Shown here: positions 1-11,302 of the stretch, piece by piece | Numbering within the stretch: position 1 is the stretch's first letter | Layout: each line of letters starts with the position of its first letter | DNA from: Romanomermis culicivorax | Lineage: Eukaryota > Nematoda > Enoplea > Mermithida > Mermithidae | DNA length: 64,000 nt | NCBI GenBank assembly: GCA_963922205.1 | Contig: CAWUHX010000084.1 | Location: 1,054,001 to 1,118,000, forward strand | Direction: 5' to 3' | The notes under the pieces: model-generated | Databases searched by the model: none | Seen by the model: only the letters and a program-made list of their open reading frames with translations | Told to the model about the DNA's origin: nothing | Made by a program: the position numbers and the translations under genes

Positions 1-649
1 ATTTGCAACTATTGGCCATGAGAGTGATGAAAAAATTGTTTTTTTTGTAGTGCAACAACTATGTTTACGTATCGTACTACGTTTTCGATTTTTCACCTTA
101 ATGATTCAATTAATTATTGCTTGATACATTCACATTTTTCGGCATCCGAATTGGAAGACAGCTTTTCCTAATTATCGGAAACACCTTTCCGAACGTTTTT
201 TTCCGCCGTTCGTAGCCAGGCAGAGCGTCTCCTGAGGGTGGCCACCCAACTCTTCTTCTTTATGAATGTTGATGAGTTGGGAAGACAGTTCCCGCCATTC
301 TGGTGCTTTTGCCTTTTCGGTGTTCATTCGGATGACGTATAGATAAGGCTTTAGAACAATATTATGAATCATATTCATTTCAATACCAGCGCTGATGAAA
401 TGGTTGGCAATAAATGATTTGGTCTTGTGGATCTTAAAAAAGTTTGTATACTCACTAACATAAAATATCCATTTTGGTCATTTCACAGATTAAAATTATG
501 GCCAATCCAAATCAAACCTCTATTATTGGTTAGAGAATTATTCGTTCTTCGCAAGATCATATCACACCTAAACGTTTGCCCGGATTTTAACGGACAGCCA
601 TTATACTCGTATAATAAATTTCACTATAAGGAAGATCAATCTAGTTGAG
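1..649. other. Gene-free stretch, no supported gene
   Basis: AT-rich sequence without a convincing gene. A minus-strand frame from about 420 down to 172 is open for roughly 80 codons and reads like ordinary protein (charged, few low-complexity runs), so a terminal exon of a gene lying outside the window is possible. No clear acceptor site or recognisable family was seen, so it is not called. Confidence 0.4.
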
Positions 650-1572
650 AGTCAAAAGCGCAGTCGGTTCCACACCGCAGTCTGTTTCAAAAGAGCAGCG
701 AGAGTTTCAAAAGTGCAGTACGTGTTTCAAACGCGCAGCGAAAAGTTTCAAAAGCTCAGCAAGAATCAGCCCCTTTTGTCTTCTGTTCGTTTTGAAATAG
801 GGCCATTTAAAGACTTATTGACGTCATTGAGCATATGTAGAAGCTTATGAAATTCTGATTTTTACACATCTCTATACTGAACTGTAAGGAATGTCCCAGT
901 GCCACCTTTTTTGAATGATATTTTCTCATTACTTTTTTACAGGAAACATAGTTTTTTGCATAGAATGTAACAAAATTTTAACCAAATTAATTTCTGCATT
1001 TTCTCAGAAAAACATGGAGAATAATGAGACACAAAAGAAAGTGCAAACATACTATGATATGAAACGATGGATTTGCAATAGCAATCAGACGCGCTTATAG
1101 AGAATGATTTAAATCATAATGCGCTCCGCCGGAGTTCATTTTAAGGTGTTCACAGTATATCCATAAAATTTTAGTGACTGAGTTTTCAGAAATTCAGATC
1201 AAAAACTAAGTATACGTTTAATTCGCATGTTATACATTTATCGATTTTTGAAATCGCGATGGGCGCCGAGAATTTTTTTATGTTGCGTTTATTTCTGTTA
1301 AAAACTGTATAGCTGTTACACACATGTACGAGTGTCATTGACCAGGTCACTTCGTCAAGTCAATGAAAATTCAATAATATCTTTTTATGAAGTAGATAGC
1401 ATATGAAAATTTATAAGTGGCCGCGCTTTTGAAACACTTTTCCACCATTGGATGCCCTTTTGAACCTTTTAGCGCTAGGGTATAGACAGCACTGCTGTGC
1501 TTTTGAACTTTTTGCGTATGCTGCGCTTTTGAAACCTTTCCTGCGCTTTTGAACCCGCTGCACTTAAATTCA
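650..1572. repeat. Inverted pair of short-motif arrays (fold-back-like)
   Basis: About 650-780 holds five or six degenerate copies of a motif close to GTTTCAAAAGCGCAGC. About 1415-1570 holds at least five copies of its reverse complement, GCGCTTTTGAAAC. The two arrays face each other across ~640 bp of AT-rich sequence, so single strands could fold into a long stem. This resembles the subterminal arrays of fold-back transposons. No target-site duplication or transposase was found, and the identity as a mobile element is inference. Confidence 0.5.
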
Positions 1573-4490
1573 CACAGTAGAAAATTTTGAATGAGAATTA
1601 GCAGCACTGAATATAAAAATTGAGGTACTCTCAAACTATTTCCAGTATTGTAATGTTCAGAGTCTGATGATCAGCATGTAATATAAGTAAACCATATTAT
1701 AAAACAAAAAACAAATAAAAAAGACCAAATACGTGCAGATAGAAGATTATGAGAGATCAAGAGCGCGATAATTTGGTTTCTCATTGGCGATTGACACTAT
1801 TTGATTATATTATCAGGATTGCTTTTGAAAAGTTAAAATATACTCTTAAACCATAAATTTATTCAAGATTCTGGTTATTATTCAGTGAAATCTAGAAGCT
1901 TACCACTTACCATATGGATATTCAACGACTTCTTTCGCATCGTGCGATATAATACTGTGCGATCTGGACGTAGGCAAATTTTTCTCATGGATACTCCTAC
2001 AGAGACTGGCCGCTCCTGTGCAGAAAACCGGTGATAGAATGCTTATTCCTCATTTGCACTATGCCATATTTATACTCACTTGAGTTAATTTCTTCGGCTT
2101 CTGCTATAGTGACCATGCTGCTTTTCCTGCCAACTTCGTTCAGGCCTGCTGACCATGATCCTTAAGTTTGATTTGTCATTTTTATCGTGTGACAAAAAAG
2201 TAACCCCCCCCCCCAAAGAAAAACTGACCACTGCGCTTCCTGTGTAATAATCTTTGCTTCAACGGCGACAGGTGACTGTGGTCTGACAATGAGGTTTCTG
2301 AAAAAAGTACAAAGTAATATCGAGTTACACCAACTTCTACGGGATGTGTCAGGAAAGGACTCGAAGTGTGCAGTGATTGTTAGTTTAAAAAGTTTCTAAA
2401 GCACGTCATAAAGAATATCTTATCATAAGATGTCGCACAACCAAGTGACAAGTCTTTTCAAGGCAAAATTTTCTCATTGTATGAATTGTTCGAAATTTCT
2501 CCCAAAAGTATTCGACTGCACAGAATAATCCCCGTCAGTATCCCACAAATACCTGATATACGTTGCTCAGAGCCATCTCATGTCTAATTGGCCTTCAGTA
2601 GAGTAAGAACATGGAGTCGCACTCTCAGATAAAAGATGTAATTGAACCGCATTCCGATTTTGGCCTTCTAGCTCTATAACATAAAAACCACGTTCCATAT
2701 TTCAAAGAACTAATTTTGAAGTTTTATGGGCTTGATGGCTTTAGATTTTAAAGCGATGAACTTTTCACGGAACGTTAGGGAAGGCATCACCATCTGGATT
2801 CTTAATTGCCTTGTACTTCACGGATACAGGTAAATCCAAAAGTGAATGCTGAAACTTTTGTTTCTGGGAATCGATTTTGACTACGTTTCTCAAATTTTCC
2901 GGTACCCGAAGTAACTTTTGATACCATTTCAAAAATCAAAATAAGGTATTTTCCGTTTCGCATTTTTGGAGAGTTTGTTCAACTCTCGCTTATTTCGTTC
3001 CAAAAACACGGCCGACTACTTTCTGAGAATTACAATATGTAAAATGAAACTGTTGGCTTGCGATGCGTGTTTATCATCTGCGCAACAAATTTCTTTGAAT
3101 ATTTTGTATTCCGGGTATCATTTGACAATAAATGAATCGTAGAGTTATTGAGAAGATTGCAAATTTATTTTTCAGATTTAATTTTACAATACGAGGAAAG
3201 TTAGCTCAAGAAAAATATTGTGAAGCTATTTCGGACTGAAGTTAAAATATTTTTGTTCAGACACGTTTTTTAGAGAACCATTTCCTGATCTCATCGAAAA
3301 ATCGTTACAATTGCTCTCATAATGGCTCCATTGTTCGAAATTCTGTGTGCACAGGAGTGGCGATATATTTTATTGGTTGCAAGTATATTCTACCGTCTCA
3401 TGCACGCATTCTACATAGCGCTTCGAAATTCTACAGAGGAGCATTAAAAACGTGCACTACTAGGCATCCAGAACTGATGAACGCATCCAAAGAGTTAATT
3501 GAGAGATCTTCTAATTTTATATCTTGATCTTTATTCTGGTTCAATATGCACATAAGTCATCTTGTGTAATTCGCAAAAGCGTGTCCGTTTGATACAAGCT
3601 AAAAGTACGCTGTTTTTTCTTGAAATGCTTGCAAATGAAGAAACTGGAAGAAGGAAAGTATAACTTCATATTTTCTTTATTTCCTCCTAAAACACTTGTT
3701 GTGATTAACCTTAATCTTTTGAGTCACTAACTAATCTTTTTATCATTTTTTAAACGAAAAATTTTATAGGAAATTAAGCATCGTGTTAACGATTCTGATG
3801 AAAATACTGATTTTTATCATTTTTTCAATTTACAAGCATTTTATAATAAGAACAGATAATGAACACTCTTACCAACCTGAAGTCCTACGATCATTACACC
3901 CGGTAATTAGGCTACTTCTCCGCGATCCTACGAGAGAGTTGGGATTTGAATTTGAAATTTCGCGAAGAAAAGATAGTATAGAATTACATTCAAGGCAATC
4001 TTTCAACTCACCTCCGACAGTAATTACGGGTGGAAATTTTTTATTGACGATTCTGGTGTTATTGGACACTTGACCAAATAGCAATTTGTATATTATGTAA
4101 TCGTTGACTATGTTCATATTAAAATGGTACAGTATTATCGAATATATCGGAAATTTATACTACTTCGTATAAAAACGTTGATCTTTCGAAAATTCAATTT
4201 CACAGAGTAAATATAATGACGCTAATGTGGAAAGGTATGGACGCTGCTTCTCAGCAGATAATTATGTAGAAGCGTTGTTTTTAATTAAGGCGCTGCATTA
4301 GTTGAAACGTGATCTAATTAGCCTTTATTACCTGAGGCTACGGGTGGAGCAAAAAACGAAGTTTCGATCCTGATATTTTATACGCGTTAAAAGAAGTGAA
4401 GAAAATGGGTGAGTGCCACAGCTAACTGTAGCGGAGTATTCTTTCATGGATCAGCAGTGAATGTGAACGCGTGAGATATATCATAATATA
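1573..4490. other. Gene-free stretch, nothing recognised
   Basis: AT-rich sequence in which only short random-looking open frames occur. It includes a C-tract near 2204-2214. No splice-site-bounded exon, RNA gene or repeat array was recognised. Confidence 0.5.
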
Positions 4491-5225
4491 GTTTATTAGA
4501 AAATGAACCGATGGGGTAAAAAAAGAATATACTTGCTTGAATAGTTAGAAAAAGGAGTGGACTAGATTTTTGAGAATTTGAGTTAACGTTTGAAAAATCC
4601 ATTTTTGTAATATTGGATTTTTATTCTTTCTCATTAAAAAATGTTTCATGTCCGGGGAAAAGTATATTCTACAGCCTCGCGCATTTTGTCCTTTGATAGC
4701 ATAGTAAAATTTTTCTAGATGAAAATTATATGCAAGCTAATGTTTGACTTGTTCACTCCAATGTAGAGAAATGCTAAACCAATAACAATATAACATTCTA
4801 AGTTAACTTTTTCCAGAGGCCAGCCAGGGGTGACCAGGGTCTCAGTGGAAGGGATTAATCCCCCACCCTATCAATGGTTGGTGGGTGTGCTGATTCACTC
4901 AGCTACAGAATATATTTTTGGACGGACATGAAACATTTTTCAATGAGGAAGAATAAAAATCCAATATTACAAAAACGGATTTTTCAAACTTTACCTGAAG
5001 TTCTCAAAAATCTAGACCACTCCTTTTTCTAACTATCCAAGCAAGTATATTCTTCTTTTTTCTGCCCCATCGGGGCATTTTCTAATAAACTAATCAATCT
5101 CTTTTTAGTGGGCCTCAACCATGCATGACAACCTTTGTAGAGGCACATTGAAATTTTAAATTTGGTCATCTTCACGTCAAAGAAACAATAAAAAACAATC
5201 TTAAAACTAAAAATTCTCACTTTCG
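4491..5225. repeat. Inverted repeat made of two copies of an interspersed repeat
   Basis: The arm at 4491-4675 is the reverse complement of 4903-5090 (outer ends GTTTATTAGA and TCTAATAAAC), with ~230 bp between them. The right copy extends further, to about 5225, and that longer form matches a minus-orientation copy at about 42160-42500. A further partial copy lies at about 56215-56420. A shared landmark is TCTGCCCCATCGGGGCATTTTC. The family is therefore an interspersed repeat, possibly a non-autonomous DNA transposon, and two copies here sit head to head. Confidence 0.65.
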
Positions 5226-5280
5226 GTAAAAGTGAAAGATGTGTAAGCTGCATAGTAAAACACCTTGTAAACAGAATGTC

Positions 5281-6340
5281 AAGTGACCATATCTGTTGAA
5301 TTTCTCCATTGTCAAGAATCCTCAACCCAAAAAATCACAGAAATACCTTTGTTTACACAAAGGACAATTCTTTGTGTTAAGTGACTGCATCCATTGAATT
5401 CCCCATGGTCAGAAACCTCTTCCCCCGAAAACCGTGGAAATACGTTTGTTTACAATCAGGATAATTTTTTGTGTGACGTAATCGAATTCTCCAAAGCCAA
5501 AAACTCTTCCTCAAAAAAAAATCGCCAAAATGCATTTAGTTACACTCAAGATAATTTTTTTTATAAAATTTCCGCATCCCTCGAATTCTATACGGTCGAA
5601 AACCCCTTCAACCAAAAAATCACGAAAATACGCGTGTTTACACCCGGAATAATTTTTTTGTGTAAAAGGACCGCATCTATTGAACTTCCCGCGGTCGACA
5701 ACTCCTTCCACTAAAAAATCACTAAAATACACTTTTTTACATCCGGGATATTTTTTAGTGTAAAGTGACCGCATCCATTGCAGTCTACCCCCTTCCCCAG
5801 AAAATCACGAAAATACACTTGTTCAACTCGGTATAATTTTTTGTGTAAAGTGACCGCGTCTTTTGAATTCCCCCGCGATCCAAAACTCTTTCCACCAAAA
5901 AATCCCGAAAATACGCTTATTTACATCCGGGATAATTTTTCTGTGTTTAGTGATCGCGTCCATCGAACGCCTTGTGTTCGAAGCCTCTTCCACCAATAAA
6001 TCACAATAATACGCATGTTTACGAACGGAATAATTTCTTTGAGTAAACTGACCGCATCCATTGATTTCCATCTGATCGAAAGTTCTTCCCCCATAAAGGT
6101 ACATGAGAACCTTTATTTACATTCATGATGATTTGTTTGCGTAAAGTGACCGCATCCATTGAATTTCCCGCCGTCGAAAACCCTTTCCAATAAAAAATCA
6201 CGAAAATACACTTGTTTACACCCGTGATAATTTTTTTGTCTAAAGCGACCGGGTCCATTGAATTCCCAATAGTCGAAAAGCCCTCTCCCAATAAGACTAT
6301 TGAAATACCTTTGTTTACACTCAGGATAATCAGATAACAC
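5281..6340. repeat. Minisatellite, ~98-bp unit, about 11 copies
   Basis: Units begin near 5286, 5385, 5480, 5572, 5669, 5768, 5851, 5950, 6049, 6148 and 6247. Each contains versions of GACCGCATCCATTGAATTCC, then AAAATCACGAAAATAC, TTGTTTACACCCGG and ATAATTTTTTTGTGTAAAGT. Spacing is 83-99 bp, mostly 97-99. Copies differ by scattered substitutions and small indels, so the array is old. Open frames crossing it are by-products of the periodicity and are not genes. Confidence 0.85.
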
Positions 6341-6429
6341 TACATCTTTTCACCAAAAAATGTTTTGTTTTTTTGAACACAAACAAAGGGGATTTTCTCC
6401 AACTTTGGTCACTCATATAATTTGACCAA

Positions 6430-6765
6430 ATCAATATTTTCAAAAAATAAAAGAGCGTTTCGAGTGGACACTTGGTAGATGCACAGGTAAAAGTATCAGG
6501 ATCCAGGGATGCATACCCATTGAGGAAGCTGCTGCAACTGAGGGCCCTAAAAAAGGCTCTTTTTTGCATGTTTTTGGCGCCCCACCGAGCACCATTTGAA
6601 TATAGACCCCCAATGACCTTTGCCACACCGATGTTTGTCCATATGGCGTATATTATTCAAAAAACCACATGTCTCTATCTGTAATCGTTTTTGCTCAAGC
6701 GGGGGGGGGGTTAGTCAGATTTTAGGGGACCAAGTATATTATAGGTTGACGCTGCCGGGCCACCT
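6430..6765 (-). repeat. Interspersed repeat copy (family shared with 41065-41335)
   Basis: The end ATATTATAGGTTGACGCTGCC near 6740 matches, in reverse complement, the start of a copy near 41085. Both also share the stretch around TGCACTCGGTGGGGC-like sequence and a CATGCAAAAAACGG-like segment. The two copies are diverged, and the open frames in them are not conserved, so this is read as a non-coding dispersed repeat. Confidence 0.55.
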
Positions 6766-7079
6766 TTGATTATCTGTCAAAGAGGGACTTGAACAATGTG
6801 TAAATTAATACTTTAAAATGTCACACTTCTTAAGAAAAATGGGACATACAGTTTATAAACTCAGAAATGACAACAACCCAGAAAATAAACATGAAAACAT
6901 TGATTCTTATGCATCTAATTTTTGATTTTCTCATAAATATGCAAGCAGCGTAAAAGTAATTAAGTATTATTTTAGCTTAAGAATCCTGAGCGAAAAGTTG
7001 ATTATTCGGAACATTAGCAGAATTCTTGAAAATGCTTTTTGTGTTTCTGTAGGTAGACGTTGAAAATTACGCAGTGGAT

Positions 7080-7232
7080 GACTTATGAGGCACGAGCTTC
7101 GTCAACGAACTGAACATTTCGTCAGCGAAATCTCGTCAACGAAATTTTTTTCGGGAAACCTAAAAAAGTCTCGTCAACGAAGTTCGGAAATTTCGTCAAC
7201 GAATTGCCAATTTCGCCGACGAATTAAGTTTG
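7080..7232. repeat. Cluster of TCGTCAACGAA motifs
   Basis: At least six copies or near-copies of the partly palindromic 12-mer TTCGTCAACGAA lie within 150 bp (near 7095, 7119, 7132, 7171, 7192 and 7213), with irregular spacing. The half-sites TTCGT and ACGAA make each copy a small dyad. This could be a protein-binding cluster or the end of a decayed transposon. No function can be assigned. Confidence 0.6.
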
Positions 7233-9452
7233 AGAGCTTCGAGAAACCGGCCCCTGAGAAAACGTAAATTTCTTGCTACGCGAAGACAAAATCTGGCTAC
7301 CAGCTACGGTTTTGCTCCTTCATACTGGAAGTCGCATAAAATAGCATGTAGAACTTCTACTGTAACAAAGTTCTTCACGGATAACGGAGAATCCATTGTG
7401 GACACATATAGAAGTAAACAGGCGCACGGACTTGAACCCTACCCCCTGGTTTAAGTTTTCCATTGCGTTTTTACCGAGCTTGGGTTTTAAAAAAGTGATC
7501 ATCTTTTGTTGCAAGGAAATGACGACCCCGGGTTTAACTCGAGCAGTTAATTCTCCCTTCATTGCAACCGACAAACCTGACGTTCGGATTTAAGACACGA
7601 TTTATGAGAGATTCAACCTTCTCCATAAGTCGAAAATTAACCACATCTCTAAACGAAATTACTAATTTCCTGCGCTGAGCTTCGCGATATCATTGGTTTT
7701 GCTTAAAAATGAAAATTCACGAGGCTACAGTATGCCAATGTTTGATAAGTGATGACTTTTTCAGTGGTCCTGCTAGCCAAGCGATATTTCCGGATTGGAG
7801 TGATCTTATTCAAAAAATGATTATTCATTTTACACAGGAGCAAATAGGCTTTTTTTGTAACATTTACTGTAAATTACTGCACATTTCACCTTTTTGAAGT
7901 GTTTGTAGTATCAAAAATAAGCCGTCAAAATACGAAAAATTTTTTTAATGAGAACTCCCGAGCACCCACCCATCGGATGCCGCAGAATTTTATTTTCTTA
8001 TTTTATAGCTAATACATTCCTATTGTATTGGTAAAATTTTTATGGACATTTTTATACCATTTGGGTAGCCGCACACGTACTCATGGAAATCACTCAGAAG
8101 TCACTGTATTTTTCAGGTGGCTCTTGTCTACCACATGAGGTGGCTCTTATCTGCCACATGGGATACGCTCACTATCTGTACTATAGAATTATCAAATAAC
8201 TGTACTAATGTTTTCACAAATGAACATTTTACACTTTACAAGAAAACTTAAACTGTTTAAAATGAGACTAAAAAAATCCTGTTTATGAGCACTCCTGAGC
8301 ACCTCCAACTACGGTGCCGAGGAATTTTATCTTCCAGTTAATCCTTAATTCATATATTCCTACAGTAGCTGCGAAAGTAACATCTCATCATTATGCACCG
8401 TTTTGGCAACTGAAGAGATTTTCATACACCACACAGTCATTCAAATGTATTTTTGAATCTGGATTAATGTCCAATCAATAAAGTTCTGGGCACACAGGAT
8501 ACGTCTCTATCCAATATATTATAAAAACATGTGACTCGAAATCCTGATAAATTTTCATTGATCGAGGTTTGATTGTTTCTGAACGATATGCTTCAAAGGA
8601 AAATGCGAATTTTTCATCAAATTTCATAAATCAAGTGATTGTTTGAAACCTATTTAGAAAAAGCCGGCAGGTATTTGGATGCTCTTTGCTTTATTGGAAA
8701 GGCACTGCAATCTTCTATCATGTTCTCTATTTTCGTCTGATTAACATCATGTGGTGTGAAACAGGGATCCTTCAACTGCAGAGCATTTTGGCACAGCCTA
8801 TAACATAGGCCGTAGTCAGATAACCGACATTTATTTTGTAACATTAAACTTGCAGCTTCAATTTTCTTCCAGTCAAAGTACTGAAGAGATAAATATTCGT
8901 TGCCTCTCTTCTGAGGCGTTATGTTGCGCAACCAATTTAACCTATACTAAAATATAGTGAATATATCACATTATTTGCACAACTCATTGGTCGATCTCTA
9001 CACTACAAAATGATCACGATTGACGGAATACAATTAAACGCAGTAAGATTTGGTGAAATTTGGCCGAATGATGACGTCCAGTGTATTTTCCGTACCAGAC
9101 GAATTTTTTTGGGCTGGTACGGAAAAACTTTTACTGACGTTTCCGTACTGTACGGATTTTTTGATGCGCAGTGCAACCTAAAACCTGATGATCCTTTTGA
9201 TTGCGTTAAAAGATTTCCTGTCAGAAAATTCATTTTTATGCATTTTGAAACAAAAAATCCTGAAAATTTTCTGGCGCTCCGCGCCGGATTCGAATGATTT
9301 ATAATTTTTAATCTTAGTTCCGGTTCACAGTTGAAAAATGTCCGATTTTTTGTTTATAATTTTTGAACATCAACACATCGCGGATAAATGTTCGATCTTG
9401 TATTGTTTCCTGACATAATTGAAAAAAATCAAGATTTTTCTTGATCCTTTTG
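7233..9452. other. Gene-poor stretch with a duplicated ~340-bp segment
   Basis: Sequence near 7945-8030 (GAACTCCCGAGCACCC, GAATTTTATTTTC) recurs at 8285-8370, suggesting an old tandem duplication. GTGGCTCTTGTCTACCACATG near 8119 is repeated at 8141. A reverse-strand open frame at 8931-8650 encodes 93 residues with several cysteines; it could be an exon but has no recognised relatives. The 9090-9210 part carries several TACGGAAA motifs that recur at 26175-26260, beyond the retroelement, suggesting one older repeat was split by the insertion. Confidence 0.4.
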
Positions 9453-9456
9453 CAGT
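9453..9456. repeat. Target-site duplication CAGT, left copy
   Basis: CAGT lies immediately before the TGTCAC start of the left LTR and again at 25532-25535 immediately after the right LTR. A 4-bp duplication is normal for Ty3/gypsy-type integration. A 4-mer match alone is weak, but it falls exactly at both LTR borders. Confidence 0.7.
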
Positions 9457-10852
9457 TGTCACATTAAACAGAGTGGGAGCCATGTCACATTAACTGAATT
9501 GGTGATCAGTCACATTGATGGGAAACCCCATACCATATTCCATAGGAAATACGGCCATGACACTGTAGGTGACATGCTGTGAACCCATGGGGTGGCTCCG
9601 TTATATTTCTCTGTTTCGGGAACCTAACCCAGCTGGTACTCCCACAGGTAAACCTATGATGTACCTCGGCCTTGTCCTAGGGTTATGCTGTAGAATAATA
9701 GACAATGCGGCTGTGTCAGGGGTGCCAATCCCTAGTCCTCACTCACTGGGAATGAGGGACAGTGCCATTCGGAGAATGGCATACTGTAGGGGACCCGATT
9801 GTTAACCTAAATCCCCTTATTGGCCCTGACCTTAAGGGTCTGAGGGCTTTCTTAACTGAGGGTACTTCCAAGGGAAACTAGCTTAGGGGAGACTCCCACA
9901 AATAAACCCTCAACAATAATAACCCCTGAGAAGACTTACTAATCCTCTTCTTAACCTACTCGATGATGAGCGACGGGTCCTGGGGTCAAAGCGCGGGGGT
10001 CCTACGGACAGCGATGAACGGGTACGAGAATCCGAGGGATTCAGCGTGGAGTACTGCGGCTGCGGATCGGCAGGCGGCGGTATCAAACGTTTCCTCGGTG
10101 AGGGCGATGGGGTTCCTGATTAACGGCAACGGGGACGAGTTCCTACGGTCGGGTTACTGTAGTGATAACGTATAAGAAGGCCAGAGGCGAGAATATGTAA
10201 TTTTTATTCGACGACGGCAAAACGCAAGATGCAAGGCTAAAACGCAACAACCGATTAGAGTCGAAGACAAGATGAGTCAAGACACAAAAAATGACAAAAT
10301 ATAACCTTTTAAAGGGCTCCATAAACTACAGTATGCCTTGGGCAGAGTTAACACTCCCCCAAGCTAACTTCTGCAGCGGAAATCCTTGCAGAAGATGCCT
10401 ATGGTCACATAGACATTTTCCAGTTCACAACGTTAAGCATTGGGGCGAGTTTTCACTCTCCATGCTTAACATAGGAACGTCACTAGTGAGAATTTCAAAC
10501 TAGTTGTTTCATGTTGCGAAACATCACTAGTTTTTACTGATAAGAGGTGCACGTTGTGCCCCAATTACAGTGATGAGCTCGGAGAGCTTATCTCTAATGG
10601 AAATTCTTGACTAGCGGGCACATACCGTAGTCTACGTGTATAACAAAATAATAATTTGAAAGGGAAATAAAATGTGCGAAAAAGCAACAGAAATAAAACA
10701 TGAAAAGTACACACATTAATCGCATGTAAAAATTATAAAAACGAAACGCAAAATTGATGCAAATTACTGTAACACAAAACGTAATGAAAAACATAACGAA
10801 AAATTGTGATGTGAATCACGTGACGTTTGACGAAATTCGTTGGCACGTGACA
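9457..10852 (-). repeat. 3' LTR of element 1 (1396 bp)
   Basis: Plus-strand ends are TGTCACATTA and CACGTGACA, giving the short inverted termini TGTCAC/GTGACA. It aligns along its whole length with 24090-25531. A ~45-bp segment (near 24845-24895 in the other copy) is missing here, and scattered substitutions separate the copies, so the insertion is not recent. Internal hairpin candidates include TCTGCA with TGCAGA near 10368-10393. Plus-strand open frames occur at equivalent places in both LTRs but have no coding features. Confidence 0.92.
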
Positions 10853-11302
10853 CGGCGGTCCTTTGAAAAAGGGCGTCCTCATCCTTGTGCGCATGTCCGT
10901 GAAAGTCAAACGTTCAGGTGATGTTGATGGTCCAGTAGTTTTTCAGTGCGTTTTGGCTTGTGGAATTATGTCAATGGTGCGTGGAGTTGCTGACGTCGGT
11001 TGAAGATGCGTGGAGTTGCTGACGTCGGTCGATCCCTTTGGTGAAGTTGCCAATTGTCGATTGTATTGTTAAATCTGAAACGAGACTAAAAGAAAAAATT
11101 TTAGAGGTGAGGTATAGGCTATCGCATGGATTCGCCTGTGATATGGGGCAATACCCTAGTTTAGATGCATTGATCGCTGCTCATTCTCTTCTTTACACTG
11201 ATATTCCAGCATGGAACAGGAGTGGGTATTCTGTAAGGGGCACGGCGGTCCTTTGAAAAAGGACAACCCCGTCAGTAAGTAAAGGAGAGAAGAGCCATTT
11301 GA
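10853..11302 (-). other. Element 1 region between integrase and 3' LTR
   Basis: 450 bp after the integrase stop in element orientation. The 20-mer CGGCGGTCCTTTGAAAAAGG occurs at 10853 and again at 11243, so a short direct repeat brackets most of the region. The motif GTTGCTGACGTC occurs twice (10986 and 11013), within a 27-bp tandem duplication, and the same motif dominates the leader array at 21930-22790. The bases just inside the LTR are not purine-rich on the element strand. Confidence 0.6.

Noticed and set aside
172-420. Minus-strand ~80-codon frame with protein-like composition
   Set aside because: No clear acceptor, no recognised family and window-edge location; kept only as a note on the gene-free stretch.
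5394-6340. Several overlapping 70-106-codon frames on both strands
   Set aside because: Periodic by-products of the ~98-bp minisatellite; no frame is kept across all units.
5281-6340. Possible CRISPR-like array
   Set aside because: Units are ~98 bp and diverge throughout, with no constant repeat and variable spacer; the context is a eukaryotic genome.
7395-7470. GGTTCAAGTCC (minus strand), an RNA polymerase III B-box-like sequence
   Set aside because: No A box or cloverleaf could be drawn around it, so no tRNA is called.
9569-10503. Plus-strand frames in the LTR of element 1 (also 24134-25182)
   Set aside because: Occur at equivalent LTR positions but differ by frameshifts, run against the element direction and show no domain.
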